Source of the DNA: Verrucomicrobiales bacterium
Lineage (GTDB): Bacteria; Verrucomicrobiota; Verrucomicrobiia; Limisphaerales; Palsa-1400
Length of the DNA: 64,000 nt
Direction of reading: 5' to 3'
Assembly (NCBI GenBank): GCA_003138485.1
Contig: PLGF01000166.1
Span: 757-64,756 of the forward strand
How positions within the stretch are numbered: position 1 is the stretch's first letter; every line of letters starts with the position of its first letter. The translations under genes were made by a program, and so were the position numbers. The notes below the pieces were generated by a model. The model searched no databases, had not been told where the DNA came from, and saw only the letters and a program-made list of their open reading frames with translations. Of the stretch, positions 15,850 through 25,524 are shown piece after piece.

Positions 15850-17360
15850 GCAAGACTATTGATTTGAATCCTGTCACGCGCATCGAAGGCCATTTGGCGG
15901 TCAAGGTGGAAATACAAGACGGCAAGGTGGCCAGCGCGTATGTCGCCGGTGAAATGTTCCGGGGTTTCGAGAAAATCCTGGCGGGGCGCGACCCGCTGGA
16001 CGCCCAGCACATCACCCAGCGCATCTGCGGCGTCTGCCCGGTGGAGCACGGCATGGCGTCGGTGCTGGCGCAGGAAATGGCTTACCAACTGGCGCCGGCG
16101 CCCAACGGCGTTCTGGCGCGCAATCTGATCCAGGCGGCCAATTTCATCATGTCGCACATATCCCATTTCTATCTCCTTTCCGGGCTGGATTTTGTGGATG
16201 TGGCGATGATTGTCGATTACAAGGGGGGCGATTCCGCCCTGGCGGCATTGAGGGACTGGGTGAAAGGCCAGATCAACTCCCGCACGGTCATTCCAGCGGC
16301 GCCTTTTCTCCCCCGTTACGCCGCCAAATACCTGCAGGACGCGGACGCGAATTTCAGCGCGCTGCGGCACTATCTGGATGCGCTGGAGATGCGGGCGCTG
16401 GCCCATCGCATGGGCGCCATTTTTGCCGGCAAATTGCCGCACGCCGCCACGCTGGTGCCCGGCGGCATCACGGAGAAAGTCACCGCGCTCAAAATCTGTG
16501 AGTACCGCTCCGCGCTGGACACCTTGCGCGAGTTCATTGACCGCGCGTATCTGCCGGATGTCGTGGCTGTCGCCAAGTCGTTTCCCGAATACTTCAACGT
16601 GGGGCGGGGCTGCGGCAATTTCATGGCTTACGGCGCCTTTCCCGTTTCCGCCGGCAGCGACGCCAAATTCCTTCCGTCCGGTGTTTTGATGGATGGAAAA
16701 GCGCAGCCGGTCAGCGAGAGAGCCATCACCGAAGACGTGGCGCGGTCTCTCTATTCCTCCGCGTCCGGCCGCCGTCCCAGCGAGGGTGAAACCGTCGCTG
16801 ACCCGAACAAATCGGGCGCGTATTCATGGCTGAAAGCGCCGCGTTACAATGGCGCGGTCATGGAAGTGGGCGCGCTGGCGCGGGTGCTGGTCGCCTATCA
16901 GGACAGCCAGAATGGCACGATGAAGAGCGCGGTGGACGGCCTGCTCAAGAACCTGGGGCGGGAAGCAGGCGACCTGAACTCCGTGATGGGCCGCCATGCC
17001 GCGCGAGCTTTGGAGTGCAAATCCATCGCCGACCAGTGCGTGCGATGGCTGGACCAAATGACGCCCGATGGGGCGACATTCACCGATTTCTCAATTCCCG
17101 AAACCGGGCGCGGCCATGGGCTGACGGAAGCGGCGCGCGGAGCGCTGGGTCACTGGATAGACATCCGCGACTTCAAGATCGGCAATTACCAGTGCGTGGT
17201 GCCGACAACATGGAACTGCTCGCCGCGGGACGACCGCGGGGTTCCCGGGCCGATGGAGCAGGCGCTGGCCGGCCTGGCGGTCGCGGACCCGGAGAATCCG
17301 ATTGAAGCCGCGCGGGTCATCCGCTCGTTCGATCCCTGCCTGGCCTGTGCCGTGCATTAA
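15846..17360 (+). CDS. [NiFe] hydrogenase large subunit, no C-terminal extension
   Basis: The 504-residue catalytic subunit of a [NiFe] hydrogenase (H2 to 2H+ plus 2e-) has both nickel-binding motifs intact: RICGVCPVEH (Cys61, Cys64) and DPCLACAVH (Cys498, Cys501, His504). The N-terminal TRIEGHL is also typical. The stop codon follows His504 directly, so the propeptide normally cut by a maturation endopeptidase is missing; this is known for H2-sensing (HupV/HoxC) and some energy-converting enzymes but is unusual for an exported one. It is shorter than typical group 1 subunits. The gene precedes the small subunit, the reverse of the usual order. No hyp maturation genes are in the window. Confidence 0.95.
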   Translation: MSKTIDLNPVTRIEGHLAVKVEIQDGKVASAYVAGEMFRGFEKILAGRDPLDAQHITQRICGVCPVEHGMASVLAQEMAYQLAPAPNGVLARNLIQAANFIMSHISHFYLLSGLDFVDVAMIVDYKGGDSALAALRDWVKGQINSRTVIPAAPFLPRYAAKYLQDADANFSALRHYLDALEMRALAHRMGAIFAGKLPHAATLVPGGITEKVTALKICEYRSALDTLREFIDRAYLPDVVAVAKSFPEYFNVGRGCGNFMAYGAFPVSAGSDAKFLPSGVLMDGKAQPVSERAITEDVARSLYSSASGRRPSEGETVADPNKSGAYSWLKAPRYNGAVMEVGALARVLVAYQDSQNGTMKSAVDGLLKNLGREAGDLNSVMGRHAARALECKSIADQCVRWLDQMTPDGATFTDFSIPETGRGHGLTEAARGALGHWIDIRDFKIGNYQCVVPTTWNCSPRDDRGVPGPMEQALAGLAVADPENPIEAARVIRSFDPCLACAVH

Positions 17361-17375
17361 CCACCGGATAAACAC

Positions 17376-18296
17376 ATGAACTCTCTAAGCCGCCGTTCCT
17401 TTATCGAACTGAGCACCAAGCTGTGCGCCCTCATGGGCCTGGGCGCGGGCGCAATCCCGCGAGTGGCCGAAGCGGTCGAAGAACTGGCGTCGGGCAATGC
17501 GCCGGTGTTGTGGCTCCAGGGGCAAAGCTGCTCCGGCTGTTCGGTCTCCCTGCTGGATGCCGACGCCATCGCCCCCGCCCATCTCATCACCCGCTACATC
17601 AACCTCTCCTTTCACCAGACTTTGTCCGCCACCACTGGCACTCAGGCGGTGGAGACGGTCAACAAGATCATTGCCGCCGGCGGCTACATCCTGGTTGTTG
17701 AAGGGGCGGTCCCAGCCGCGATGCCAAGAGCCTGCGCCTTTGGCGGCGAGCCTTTCGGCGAGCAACTCATCCGCGCGGCCAAAGCCGCCAAGGCGGTGGT
17801 GGCGGTCGGTTCCTGCGCGTCCTTTGGCGGAATTCCCGGGGCGGAGAATAATCCCACCGGCGCCATCAGCGCCGTGCAGCACCTCAAGAACCAGGGCGTC
17901 AGCACGCCCGCCATATTGATACCCGGCTGTCCGTGTCATCCGGACTGGTTGCTGGGCACCTTGACCCATGTGCTCAAAGTGGGCATCCCGCCGCTGGACG
18001 CGTTGGGACGCCCCAAGGCGTTTTTCTCGCGGCTCATGCATGACCAATGCGCGCGCTTTCCGGACTATGAACGGGAAAAGTTCGCAAAAACCTTTGGCGA
18101 CGAAGGCTGCCTATTCAAACTGGGCTGCCTTGGCCCGATAACCCACACTGACTGCGCCCTGCGCCAGTGGAACGGCGGCGTGAACTCGTGCATCCGTGCC
18201 GGCGCTCCCTGCACCGGGTGTGGCGGAGAACAGTTTGCCGCCAAAGCCAACCTGCCGTTCATCACTAAAAAACGGGCGGCGCAACAACAGGGATAG
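17376..18296 (+). CDS. [NiFe] hydrogenase small subunit with Tat signal
   Basis: The 306-residue electron-transfer subunit begins with a Tat signal (RRSFIEL at residues 6-12), so the pair should be exported folded. Proximal cluster ligands are Cys52, Cys55, Cys147 (GSCASFGG) and Cys185 (PGCPCHPDW). Distal ligands are His222, Cys225, Cys245 and Cys251, and medial ligands Cys260, Cys279 and Cys282, so the three-cluster relay is complete. Oxygen-tolerant enzymes carry CTCC at the first site; here it is CSGC, although Cys120 falls near where their second extra cysteine sits. There is no C-terminal membrane anchor and no cytochrome b gene follows. The next gene, a heme-bearing receptor, starts 6 bases later. 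Confidence 0.95.
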   Translation: MNSLSRRSFIELSTKLCALMGLGAGAIPRVAEAVEELASGNAPVLWLQGQSCSGCSVSLLDADAIAPAHLITRYINLSFHQTLSATTGTQAVETVNKIIAAGGYILVVEGAVPAAMPRACAFGGEPFGEQLIRAAKAAKAVVAVGSCASFGGIPGAENNPTGAISAVQHLKNQGVSTPAILIPGCPCHPDWLLGTLTHVLKVGIPPLDALGRPKAFFSRLMHDQCARFPDYEREKFAKTFGDEGCLFKLGCLGPITHTDCALRQWNGGVNSCIRAGAPCTGCGGEQFAAKANLPFITKKRAAQQQG

Positions 18297-18302
18297 AACG
18301 CC

Positions 18303-19868
18303 ATGCAACTCCACTTCAAACCCATCCTTTGGCTCGTCGGCGGAATCGTCGTAATGTTTGGTATCTCGCTGGCTATGGAACTCCATAGCAGCACCAAGCT
18401 GCTGCAGCGGCTGGCCGACGAAAACCTCGTCCTCATCGAAAAATCCGAGTGGAAGAACGCCGAGAACGTCTTTCTTACCACTCAAAACGCCGTCAAAGGT
18501 TCCCTGGAGCGGGGGGAGATGGAGAAGTTCATCAGGATTCTGGAGACGCAGCGCAGCGTCAAAGGGCTTCTGGAATTCTCCCTCTACAGCCCCGACGGCG
18601 TGGTGACGCATTCCACCGATTCGGCTTTCTTGAAAAACTCGATTTCACCGGATGTGCGGGCCACTCTCCAATCCAAGCCCGTGCGCTTCGAACGGCGCAC
18701 GGACCAGGCGTTTGAAATCTACGAGCCTCTGGCCGTTACCCCCGACTGTGTGCGCTGTCATACCCGATGGAAGGAAGGCGGCACCGGCGGCACGCTCTTT
18801 TGCCGTTTCTCGACCGATTCCCTCACCCAAACCAAGCAAGCCTCAACAGCTTCCCTGGCGAAGACAAAAAATTCCCAGATTCTGGGCGGATCGGTCACAA
18901 CCGTCATCATCACCGTGATCTTTGTCGTCCTGGCCGTCCTGGTGGTCCGCTACCAAATTGCGGCCCCTCTAACGGCGGTGCTCAACCACCTGACCGGCGC
19001 CTCGGACCAGGTCCGCGCCTCCTCCAGGCAGATCAACACCGCCAGCCAGTCGCTGGCGGATGGCGCGAGCAAACAAGCCGCATCGCTGGAGGAAACCAGC
19101 GCTTCCATGGAAGAACTTTCCTCCATGACCAAGTCCAACGCTGACAACGCCCGCGAAGCCAAGGAGCTGGCCGACCACGCCCGGCGCGCCGCCGATGTGG
19201 GCACCACCGAAATTCAAAACATGAACCGGTCGATGGATGACATCAAGCAAGCCAGCAACAACATCGCCAAGATCATCAAGTCCATTGACGAAATCGCCTT
19301 TCAGACCAACATCCTCGCCCTCAACGCCGCCGTCGAGGCCGCGCGCGCCGGCGAGGCCGGCCTGGGCTTTGCGGTCGTCGCCGACGAAGTCCGCAGTCTG
19401 GCGCAGCGCAGCGCCAAGGCCGCGCACGAAACCGCGGAGAAAATCCAGGATTCCATCACCAAGAGCGACCGCGGGGTCCAGATCAGCCTGCAAGTTTCCA
19501 AGAGTTTCGAGGAGATCAATGACAAAATCCGCAAGGTGGATGATCTGGTCGCCAGCATCGCCAGCGCGTCCAATGAGCAGAGCGAGGGCATCAGACAGGT
19601 CAGCACCGCTGTGAGCGAGATGGACAAAGTCACGCAATCCAACGCCGCCAGCGCCGAGGAAAGCGCGGCCGCCGCGCTGGAGCTCAATTCCCAGGCCGAC
19701 GCCCTTAAGGCGGCGCTGAGCAAGATGCTGCACCTCATGGCCGGGGCCAAGGCCGCGGCCGAAAATGACGCGGACTCCACGTCCACGCCGCCGCCGCCGC
19801 CGCGTCCTCCCTCCGGCAGGCGTCTCTCGAATCCTGCCCGCCGCGCCCACTCAGCCGTGGCGTCTTGA
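18303..19868 (+). CDS. Methyl-accepting chemotaxis protein with periplasmic c-type heme motif
   Basis: The 521-residue receptor has a first membrane segment at ~8-25, a periplasmic domain at ~26-190 and a second membrane segment at ~193-218. The periplasmic domain carries CVRCH (Cys149, Cys152, His153), a covalent heme c site, which points to redox or gas sensing as in the heme-containing receptors of Geobacter. The cytoplasmic part is a full signalling domain with the conserved tip [20 protein letters not shown]; a HAMP domain is short or absent. The tail is Pro-rich with no CheR-docking pentapeptide. It lies 6 bases after the hydrogenase small subunit, strongly suggesting co-expression and a functional link. 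Confidence 0.92.
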   Translation: MQLHFKPILWLVGGIVVMFGISLAMELHSSTKLLQRLADENLVLIEKSEWKNAENVFLTTQNAVKGSLERGEMEKFIRILETQRSVKGLLEFSLYSPDGVVTHSTDSAFLKNSISPDVRATLQSKPVRFERRTDQAFEIYEPLAVTPDCVRCHTRWKEGGTGGTLFCRFSTDSLTQTKQASTASLAKTKNSQILGGSVTTVIITVIFVVLAVLVVRYQIAAPLTAVLNHLTGASDQVRASSRQINTASQSLADGASKQAASLEETSASMEELSSMTKSNADNAREAKELADHARRAADVGTTEIQNMNRSMDDIKQASNNIAKIIKSIDEIAFQTNILALNAAVEAARAGEAGLGFAVVADEVRSLAQRSAKAAHETAEKIQDSITKSDRGVQISLQVSKSFEEINDKIRKVDDLVASIASASNEQSEGIRQVSTAVSEMDKVTQSNAASAEESAAAALELNSQADALKAALSKMLHLMAGAKAAAENDADSTSTPPPPPRPPSGRRLSNPARRAHSAVAS

Positions 19869-20078
19869 GGTTCCATAGCTGGGAGTAATATTCCCGGCAA
19901 ATTCGTCTCAAGCTGTTCTCAAATTCTGCCGATAAAAAACTGACACTCGTGGACAGAGCTGCGAGCAGCCTTGCCGGCTTGGGACATCGGCCCTGCCCGG
20001 CGAAGGCGGGTTAGAGAGATCGACATTGCTGATGTAAGAGGGCACCGCGGACGCGAGCGCCGAAGTGAAACGAAAACT

Positions 20079-20591
20079 ATGACAACGACATCGGAAGCAA
20101 GTTCATCCAACCTCCTGGCAAAGCCGGGAAGATACCTCACTTTCTTACTGGGACACGAGTTTTACGGGCTGCCCGTCCTGAGGGTGCGTGAGATTATCCG
20201 TCTGGTGGAGATCACCCCCGTTCCGCACATGCCCCCTTATGTGAAGGGCGTCATCAATTTGCGCGGAAAACTGGTGCCCGTGATGGATTTGCGAATCCGA
20301 TTCGATCTGGCGGCCCATGACACCACGGAAACCACCTGCATTATCGTCGTTCAAGTGAAATCCGCCTCCGGCGGGGCCATTCACATGGGTTTCATTGTGG
20401 ATGGAGTGGAGGAGGTCATAAATTTCGCCGAAGGCGACATAGAAAACACGCCCGATTTCGGAATGAAGCTGGCCACCGAGTACCTGCCCGGCATGGCCAA
20501 TGTCAAAAACAAGGTGATCGCCCTTCTGGACATCGACAAGGTGGTCGATAAGGCTTCGCTCGATAAATTGACCCCGGCCCCATCCGCTTAG
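20079..20591 (+). CDS. cheW: Chemotaxis coupling protein CheW
   Basis: The protein has about 170 residues from ATG 20079; the longer upstream frame has chance-like sequence and is rejected. It is a single CheW/SH3-like domain with GRYLTFLLGHEFYGLPVLRV, the hallmark GVINLRGKLVPVMDLR and a final NVKNKVIALLDIDKV. CheW docks receptors to the CheA kinase at the inner membrane. About 210 bases separate it from the preceding receptor gene, leaving room for an internal promoter, although none is evident. It is followed by a second receptor and cheA. Confidence 0.93.
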   Translation: MTTTSEASSSNLLAKPGRYLTFLLGHEFYGLPVLRVREIIRLVEITPVPHMPPYVKGVINLRGKLVPVMDLRIRFDLAAHDTTETTCIIVVQVKSASGGAIHMGFIVDGVEEVINFAEGDIENTPDFGMKLATEYLPGMANVKNKVIALLDIDKVVDKASLDKLTPAPSA

Positions 20592-20645
20592 CCACTCTCC
20601 TTTCATGAACCTCAGACACACACCAACGTTTTCAATAAAAACCCT

Positions 20646-21872
20646 ATGAAAAACTCCACCATCGCAAAAAAACTGGCGTGCCTGCTTGCCCTCGTTACCG
20701 CCGGCATTCTGCTTCTGGGCCTGGTCACCTGGCTCAAAATGGATAAACTCGCCGACAATGTCGCGGCCAACGGTCACGACGTGGTCCAACTCATCGCCTC
20801 GACCAAACAGGCGGTGCTGTTGTATGTAATCCTGACAGTTGCCGCAAGCGTGATTCTCGGAACGCTGACCGGGCGAAGCATATCGGCGGTGATTCATCGC
20901 GCGGCAAACGAGCTGTCCGCGGGCGCCGATCAGACCGCGACGGCTTCGGGACAGGTAGCCTCGGCCAGCAAAATGTTGGCGGAAGGAGCCGCCGAACAAG
21001 CCGCCTCGCTCGAGGAAACCAGCGCCTCGCTTGAGGAGATTTCCAGCATGTCAAAGAAGAACGCTGAGAACGCGCAAACGACCAAAGGGCTGGCCAACCT
21101 GGCCCGCGTGGCGGCTGACTCGGGCGCCAGCGACATGCAGAAGATGAGCCTGGCCATGCAAGACATCAAATCCTCCAGTGATGACATCAGCAAGATCATC
21201 AAGACCATCGATGAGATCGCCTTTCAAACCAACATCCTCGCCCTGAACGCGGCGGTCGAGGCCGCCCGCGCCGGTGAGGCCGGCATGGGCTTCGCAGTCG
21301 TGGCGGACGAGGTGCGCAACCTGGCGCAACGCAGCGCCCAAGCGGCCAAGGAAACCGCCGCCAAGATCGAGACCGCCATCGCCAAGACCTCTCAAGGCGT
21401 GCAGATGAGCGATAAAGTCGCCCAGAGTCTGACGGAAATCGTCACCAATGTGCGCAAAGTGGATCAATTGGTCGCTGAAATCGCCACCGCTTCAAAGGAA
21501 CAAAATGACGGCGTCAGCCAAGTCAACACAGCCGTAGCCCAAATGGACAAAGTCACGCAATCCAACGCCGCCAGCGCGGAAGAAAGCGCCAGCGCCGCGC
21601 AGGAATTGAACGCGCAGACCTACGTGCTTCGCAGCGTGGTGGGCACTTTGCGACAATTGGTTGGCGATGAATTGGAACCGCAACTCGCCGGCCGCGCGCC
21701 TTCTTCAGAGGCGGAGGCGGTGCAAGCCCCGCAGATGCCAGCCGCGGCTCCCGTTGCAAAACCCTCTTCAAACGGCCACTCGCGCAAGTCTGTTGTCGCG
21801 GATGTCTCGTTGGCGTCTGACTCTCGTCAAAAATCCGAACTTCCGATGGAAGGCAACTTCACCTCATTCTAA
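20646..21872 (+). CDS. Methyl-accepting chemotaxis protein with minimal periplasmic loop
   Basis: The 408-residue receptor has two membrane segments (~10-28 and ~57-77) separated by only about 28 residues, too short for a normal ligand domain. It may sense membrane or internal conditions, or respond through array contacts with the neighbouring heme receptor. The signalling tip [20 protein letters not shown] is intact. Its C-terminus ends NFTSF after a flexible linker, which resembles the aromatic pentapeptide tether that recruits CheR/CheB; the first receptor lacks one, so this protein could provide adaptation for both. Confidence 0.9.
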   Translation: MKNSTIAKKLACLLALVTAGILLLGLVTWLKMDKLADNVAANGHDVVQLIASTKQAVLLYVILTVAASVILGTLTGRSISAVIHRAANELSAGADQTATASGQVASASKMLAEGAAEQAASLEETSASLEEISSMSKKNAENAQTTKGLANLARVAADSGASDMQKMSLAMQDIKSSSDDISKIIKTIDEIAFQTNILALNAAVEAARAGEAGMGFAVVADEVRNLAQRSAQAAKETAAKIETAIAKTSQGVQMSDKVAQSLTEIVTNVRKVDQLVAEIATASKEQNDGVSQVNTAVAQMDKVTQSNAASAEESASAAQELNAQTYVLRSVVGTLRQLVGDELEPQLAGRAPSSEAEAVQAPQMPAAAPVAKPSSNGHSRKSVVADVSLASDSRQKSELPMEGNFTSF

Positions 21873-21890
21873 GGCGGTCACGCCACCTAT

Positions 21891-24110
21891 ATGACGAGCA
21901 TTGATCCAGGCACCCGGCTCGCCGAACTTAAGAAGCTCGGCGATAAGATTGCCACCGAATTAGTCTTCGCCGAATCGGGCAAGGACCTTGGGCTGCTGCC
22001 TGTCAACAGCCTGCTTGGCCGGATCGAGGATTTGGCCGGCGGCGAGGCCGCGATCGAGCCGCTGGCGCGCGGGATAACCCAGGCGCGCCAATGGATGAAC
22101 GCCGTATTCCAATCCACCGGCACATTCGAATTGCTCACGCTCAAGCGTCTTGGAGAATGGGTGGAATGGTGGCAGGCCTCGATTTCCGCCTGTGAAGCCC
22201 AAAGCGCCCCCCCTCCCATTCCCTCCCACTGGGAAGTTGCCGGGAAGCAGCCCGTTGCGCTGGAATCGTCCCCAACCAAGATGGAGGAGCCTTTGTTGAC
22301 GTTGAACCTTGAGCAGGACGGCGAACTACTCAACGAGTTCATCAACGAATCCCAAGAACACTTGGAGAACATCGAACAGGGCGTGCTTGTTCTTGAACAG
22401 AATCCCGCCGATGCGGACACCCTCAATTCCATCTTCCGCGCTTTTCACACTTTCAAGGGCGGCTCCGGCTTCCTCAATCTAACAGCCATTCAATCGCTGG
22501 CGCATGAGCTGGAGTCACTCCTTGATTTGGCCCGGCAGAAAAAACTGGCCATCACCCCTTCGGTCATCAACCTGATACTGGAGGGCGGGGATACGCTCCG
22601 GCAATTCTGTAACGCCGTGTCGGCCCAAGCGACTGGCAAGAATCCGCCAGGGCCCATTTTGGTGCCCACCCTCGCCTTGCTCAGCCGCATACGCTCCGAG
22701 GTGGCAGGCGAGCCGGCGTCAATCAGTTTCCCAACCCCGTCCGCCGCCGTGTCACAGCAGCCCCCGCCGGAAGCTCCAGCCATGCCGCCGGTCGCCGAGG
22801 CCGCGACGCCCGGAGTTCAGCCGCCCGTCGCCAAGACGCCAGCCACCCTCACCGGCGCGGTCGCCATGCCCGGAGCGCAACCGCCGGCCGCCAAGGCCCC
22901 AAGCGCCGTCGCCTCGCAAGGAAGCTCCGCTGGAACCGTCGTGAAGGTGGACACGGCGAAGCTGGACAGTCTGGTTGATCTGGTGGGCGAGATGTTGATT
23001 ACCCAATCCCTGGTGGTGCAGAACAAAGACCTGAACTCAGGACAGAACGAACAATTGACTCGAGATCTGGCCCAACTGGGCCGCATCAGCAAAGACCTCC
23101 AACGGACGGTCATGTCCCTGCGAATGGTGCCGGTCCACGCCACTTTTCAAAAGATGCACCGCCTGGTGCGGGACCTTTCCATCAAAGTCGGCAAGCAAAT
23201 TGAACTCTTGACCGAGGGAGAGGACACCGAGTTGGACCGCACGATAGTCGAGGAGATCAGCGATCCGCTGGTCCACATGATCCGCAACTCGATTGATCAT
23301 GGCATCGAGAAGCCGGAGGTTCGCGTCCAGCGAGGCAAACCGGCGCACGGCACCATTACTCTCAAAGCGTTCCATCAAGGCGGCAACATCGTCATTGAAA
23401 TCAAGGACGACGGCAACGGATTGGATCGGGAGCGAATCCTGGCCAAGGCCGTTGAAAAGGGACTCGTGCGCCCCGAAGAGCAGGTTCCCGACAGCGAACT
23501 CTTCAACCTGATTCTGAGCGCCGGCTTTTCCACCGCCGAGAAAGTGACCGACATCTCCGGCCGCGGCGTCGGAATGGATGTCGTCAGGCGCAATATCGAG
23601 AAGTTGCGCGGCAAGATGGAGATTCAATCCAAGGCGGGACAAGGCTCAACCTTCAGCATCTTTCTGCCGCTGACGCTGGCGATCATTGATGGTTTGCTCG
23701 TGGGCGTTGGAGAGCACCGTTACATTGTCCCCACCCTGTTGGTGCGCGAGTCATTTCGGCCCGTGGCAGGCCGGATCCACACATTGCGCGAACGCGGGGA
23801 GATGGTCAATTTGCGCGGGCGTCTCTATCCAATGCTGCGCCTATACGCACACCTGGGAATCGAGCCTGCGACGACCGATCCCGAACAGTCCATTGTCGTC
23901 GTGGTGGAAGCGGGCAATGAAATCCTCTGCCTGCTGGTGGACAAGCTGCTCGGCAAACATGAGGTCGTCATCAAGAGTCTGGGCGAGACGTTTCGCCAGA
24001 ACAAATACCTGGCCGGCGCCGCCATTCTGGGCGACGGACGCGTGGGTCTGATTCTTGATCCCCACGCTTTGGTGCAGACGAAATCGGCTCCGATGGAAGC
24101 CGCCGCCTGA
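21891..24110 (+). CDS. cheA: Chemotaxis histidine kinase CheA
   Basis: The 739-residue kinase has an N-terminal ~135-residue helical extension of unknown role, then an Hpt domain with the phosphoryl site His186 in AFHTFKGGSGF. A Pro/Ala-rich linker carrying a repeated (G)V/AQPP-AAK motif follows, then the dimerisation domain (VDTAKLDSLVDLVGEML), the ATPase (DPLVHMIRNSIDHGIEKPEV, then DISGRGVGMDVV) and a CheW-like regulatory domain (MVNLRGRLYPMLRL). It phosphorylates CheB and the receiver protein encoded downstream. No separate P2 domain is obvious. It lies 18 bases after the receptor gene. Confidence 0.95.
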   Translation: MTSIDPGTRLAELKKLGDKIATELVFAESGKDLGLLPVNSLLGRIEDLAGGEAAIEPLARGITQARQWMNAVFQSTGTFELLTLKRLGEWVEWWQASISACEAQSAPPPIPSHWEVAGKQPVALESSPTKMEEPLLTLNLEQDGELLNEFINESQEHLENIEQGVLVLEQNPADADTLNSIFRAFHTFKGGSGFLNLTAIQSLAHELESLLDLARQKKLAITPSVINLILEGGDTLRQFCNAVSAQATGKNPPGPILVPTLALLSRIRSEVAGEPASISFPTPSAAVSQQPPPEAPAMPPVAEAATPGVQPPVAKTPATLTGAVAMPGAQPPAAKAPSAVASQGSSAGTVVKVDTAKLDSLVDLVGEMLITQSLVVQNKDLNSGQNEQLTRDLAQLGRISKDLQRTVMSLRMVPVHATFQKMHRLVRDLSIKVGKQIELLTEGEDTELDRTIVEEISDPLVHMIRNSIDHGIEKPEVRVQRGKPAHGTITLKAFHQGGNIVIEIKDDGNGLDRERILAKAVEKGLVRPEEQVPDSELFNLILSAGFSTAEKVTDISGRGVGMDVVRRNIEKLRGKMEIQSKAGQGSTFSIFLPLTLAIIDGLLVGVGEHRYIVPTLLVRESFRPVAGRIHTLRERGEMVNLRGRLYPMLRLYAHLGIEPATTDPEQSIVVVVEAGNEILCLLVDKLLGKHEVVIKSLGETFRQNKYLAGAAILGDGRVGLILDPHALVQTKSAPMEAAA

Positions 24111-24136
24111 CTCGGATTGCAACCTGTCACACTAAT

Positions 24137-24976
24137 ATGCCGCCGGTAATGAAAGAAGACGCCGCGGAAGCGGAGGCTTGCCAGTACATCGCAAGGCTCG
24201 TCTATGGCCGCTGCCGAATCCGGCTCCACGAAGGCAAGGATGCCCTCATCAAAGCCAGGCTGGGAAAGCGGATGCGCAAGCATGGTTTTGGCGGGCTGGC
24301 GGAATACTGCGATTTCCTGCGGACAAAAGGCGATGAAGAGGAAGTCACCGGAGTCATTGACGCGCTGACGACCAATGTCACCAATTTCCTTCGGGAACCC
24401 GAACATTTCCAGTTTCTAGTCGAACAGGCGCTGCCTTCGGTGCTGCCCAAGAACAGAAAAAGATTTCATATTTGGAGCGCGGCCTGTTCATCGGGCGAAG
24501 AGCCTTACACTATCGGCCTCTATCTCTCCGAGCACTACTCCCCGGCGCTGGGCTGGGACTGGCGGATTGCCGCGTCGGACATATCCACCAAAGTGCTCGA
24601 ACAGGCGCGCCTGGGAATCTACCCGGTCGAACGCCTGGAGGCGATGCCGCGGGATTGGTTGCGCAGATACTTCCAGAAGGGAAACGGGTGCTGGGAAGGC
24701 TCCTGCCGCGTCAAACCTGGCATTTCCGAACGGGTCACTTTCCGGCAAATCAACCTGATTGAACCCTACGATCATCCGCAGTCCTTCGAGGTGATATTCT
24801 GCCGCAACGTCATGATATATTTCGACCGCGCCACGCAGGAGCAATTGGTGCGACAACTCTGCCGCTTCCTGGTCCCCAAAGGGTATCTCCTGATTGGACA
24901 CTCGGAGAGCCTCAACGGGCTGAACGTACCGCTGCGTTGCCTGCGGCCCAGCGTCTTTCAAAAAAACCCTGTCTAG
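24137..24976 (+). CDS. cheR: Chemoreceptor glutamate methyltransferase CheR
   Basis: The 279-residue enzyme methylates receptor glutamates with S-adenosylmethionine. The N-terminal helical domain contains LTTNVTNFLREPEHF, the catalytic domain has FHIWSAACSSGEEPYTIGLY for SAM binding, and later motifs are DISTKVLEQARLGIY and VIFCRNVMIYF. All are canonical. It lies between cheA and cheD and pairs with the CheB encoded downstream to set receptor adaptation. Confidence 0.95.
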   Translation: MPPVMKEDAAEAEACQYIARLVYGRCRIRLHEGKDALIKARLGKRMRKHGFGGLAEYCDFLRTKGDEEEVTGVIDALTTNVTNFLREPEHFQFLVEQALPSVLPKNRKRFHIWSAACSSGEEPYTIGLYLSEHYSPALGWDWRIAASDISTKVLEQARLGIYPVERLEAMPRDWLRRYFQKGNGCWEGSCRVKPGISERVTFRQINLIEPYDHPQSFEVIFCRNVMIYFDRATQEQLVRQLCRFLVPKGYLLIGHSESLNGLNVPLRCLRPSVFQKNPV

Positions 24977-24978
24977 CC

Positions 24979-25524
24979 ATGCCCTCCCCATCACTTACAA
25001 GCATCCTGGGTTTTGATCGGAAGCTCATCGTGGGCGTCGGCGGATTGGCGGTTTCCAACAACCAAGCGTCGATTCTAGCGACATATTCTTTGGGGTCTTG
25101 CCTTGGTGTCACCATATACGATCCGGTTGTTCGCGCCGGCGGCCTGTTGCACGCGATGCTCCCGGATTCCTCGATCAATGCCGCCAAGGCGGCCGAGCAA
25201 CCCGCCATGTTTGTTGACACGGGCGTTGGCGCCTTGTTTCGAGCCGCCTACGCGCTCAAAGCCGTCAAACACCGCATGCAAATCTGTGTCGCCGGCGGGG
25301 CTCAGTTTCTGGATAAGTCCGGCTTTTTCAATATCGGCCAGCGCAACTTTGCCTGTCTGACTCAATTGTTCGGCCAGCATGGTTTGACGATCGACGCGTC
25401 GGACGTGGGAGGACTGGTCAGCCGAACCATCCATCTGCACGTGGCAACCGGCGAGGTGCGGCTGATGTGCTCCGGCCAGCGCGAGGAATCCATACTGTTC
25501 AAAGGTTATGCAAGCGTTGGATAA
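24979..25524 (+). CDS. cheD: Chemoreceptor glutamine deamidase CheD
   Basis: The protein has about 181 residues from ATG 24979, two bases after the cheR stop; an in-frame upstream ATG at 24937 lies inside cheR. The catalytic trio is visible: Thr and Cys in ATYSLGSCLGV and His in GGLLHAMLP. CheD deamidates receptor glutamines and in many bacteria stimulates a CheC/CheX-type phosphatase; a CheX-like gene lies three genes downstream, consistent with that circuit. Its end overlaps the next gene by 17 bases. Confidence 0.92.
   Translation: MPSPSLTSILGFDRKLIVGVGGLAVSNNQASILATYSLGSCLGVTIYDPVVRAGGLLHAMLPDSSINAAKAAEQPAMFVDTGVGALFRAAYALKAVKHRMQICVAGGAQFLDKSGFFNIGQRNFACLTQLFGQHGLTIDASDVGGLVSRTIHLHVATGEVRLMCSGQREESILFKGYASVG

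Noticed and set aside
17376-18296. Oxygen-tolerant hydrogenase with a six-cysteine proximal cluster
   Set aside because: Cys120 lies in a suggestive place, but the first site is CSGC rather than CTCC, so the full six-cysteine arrangement is not present.
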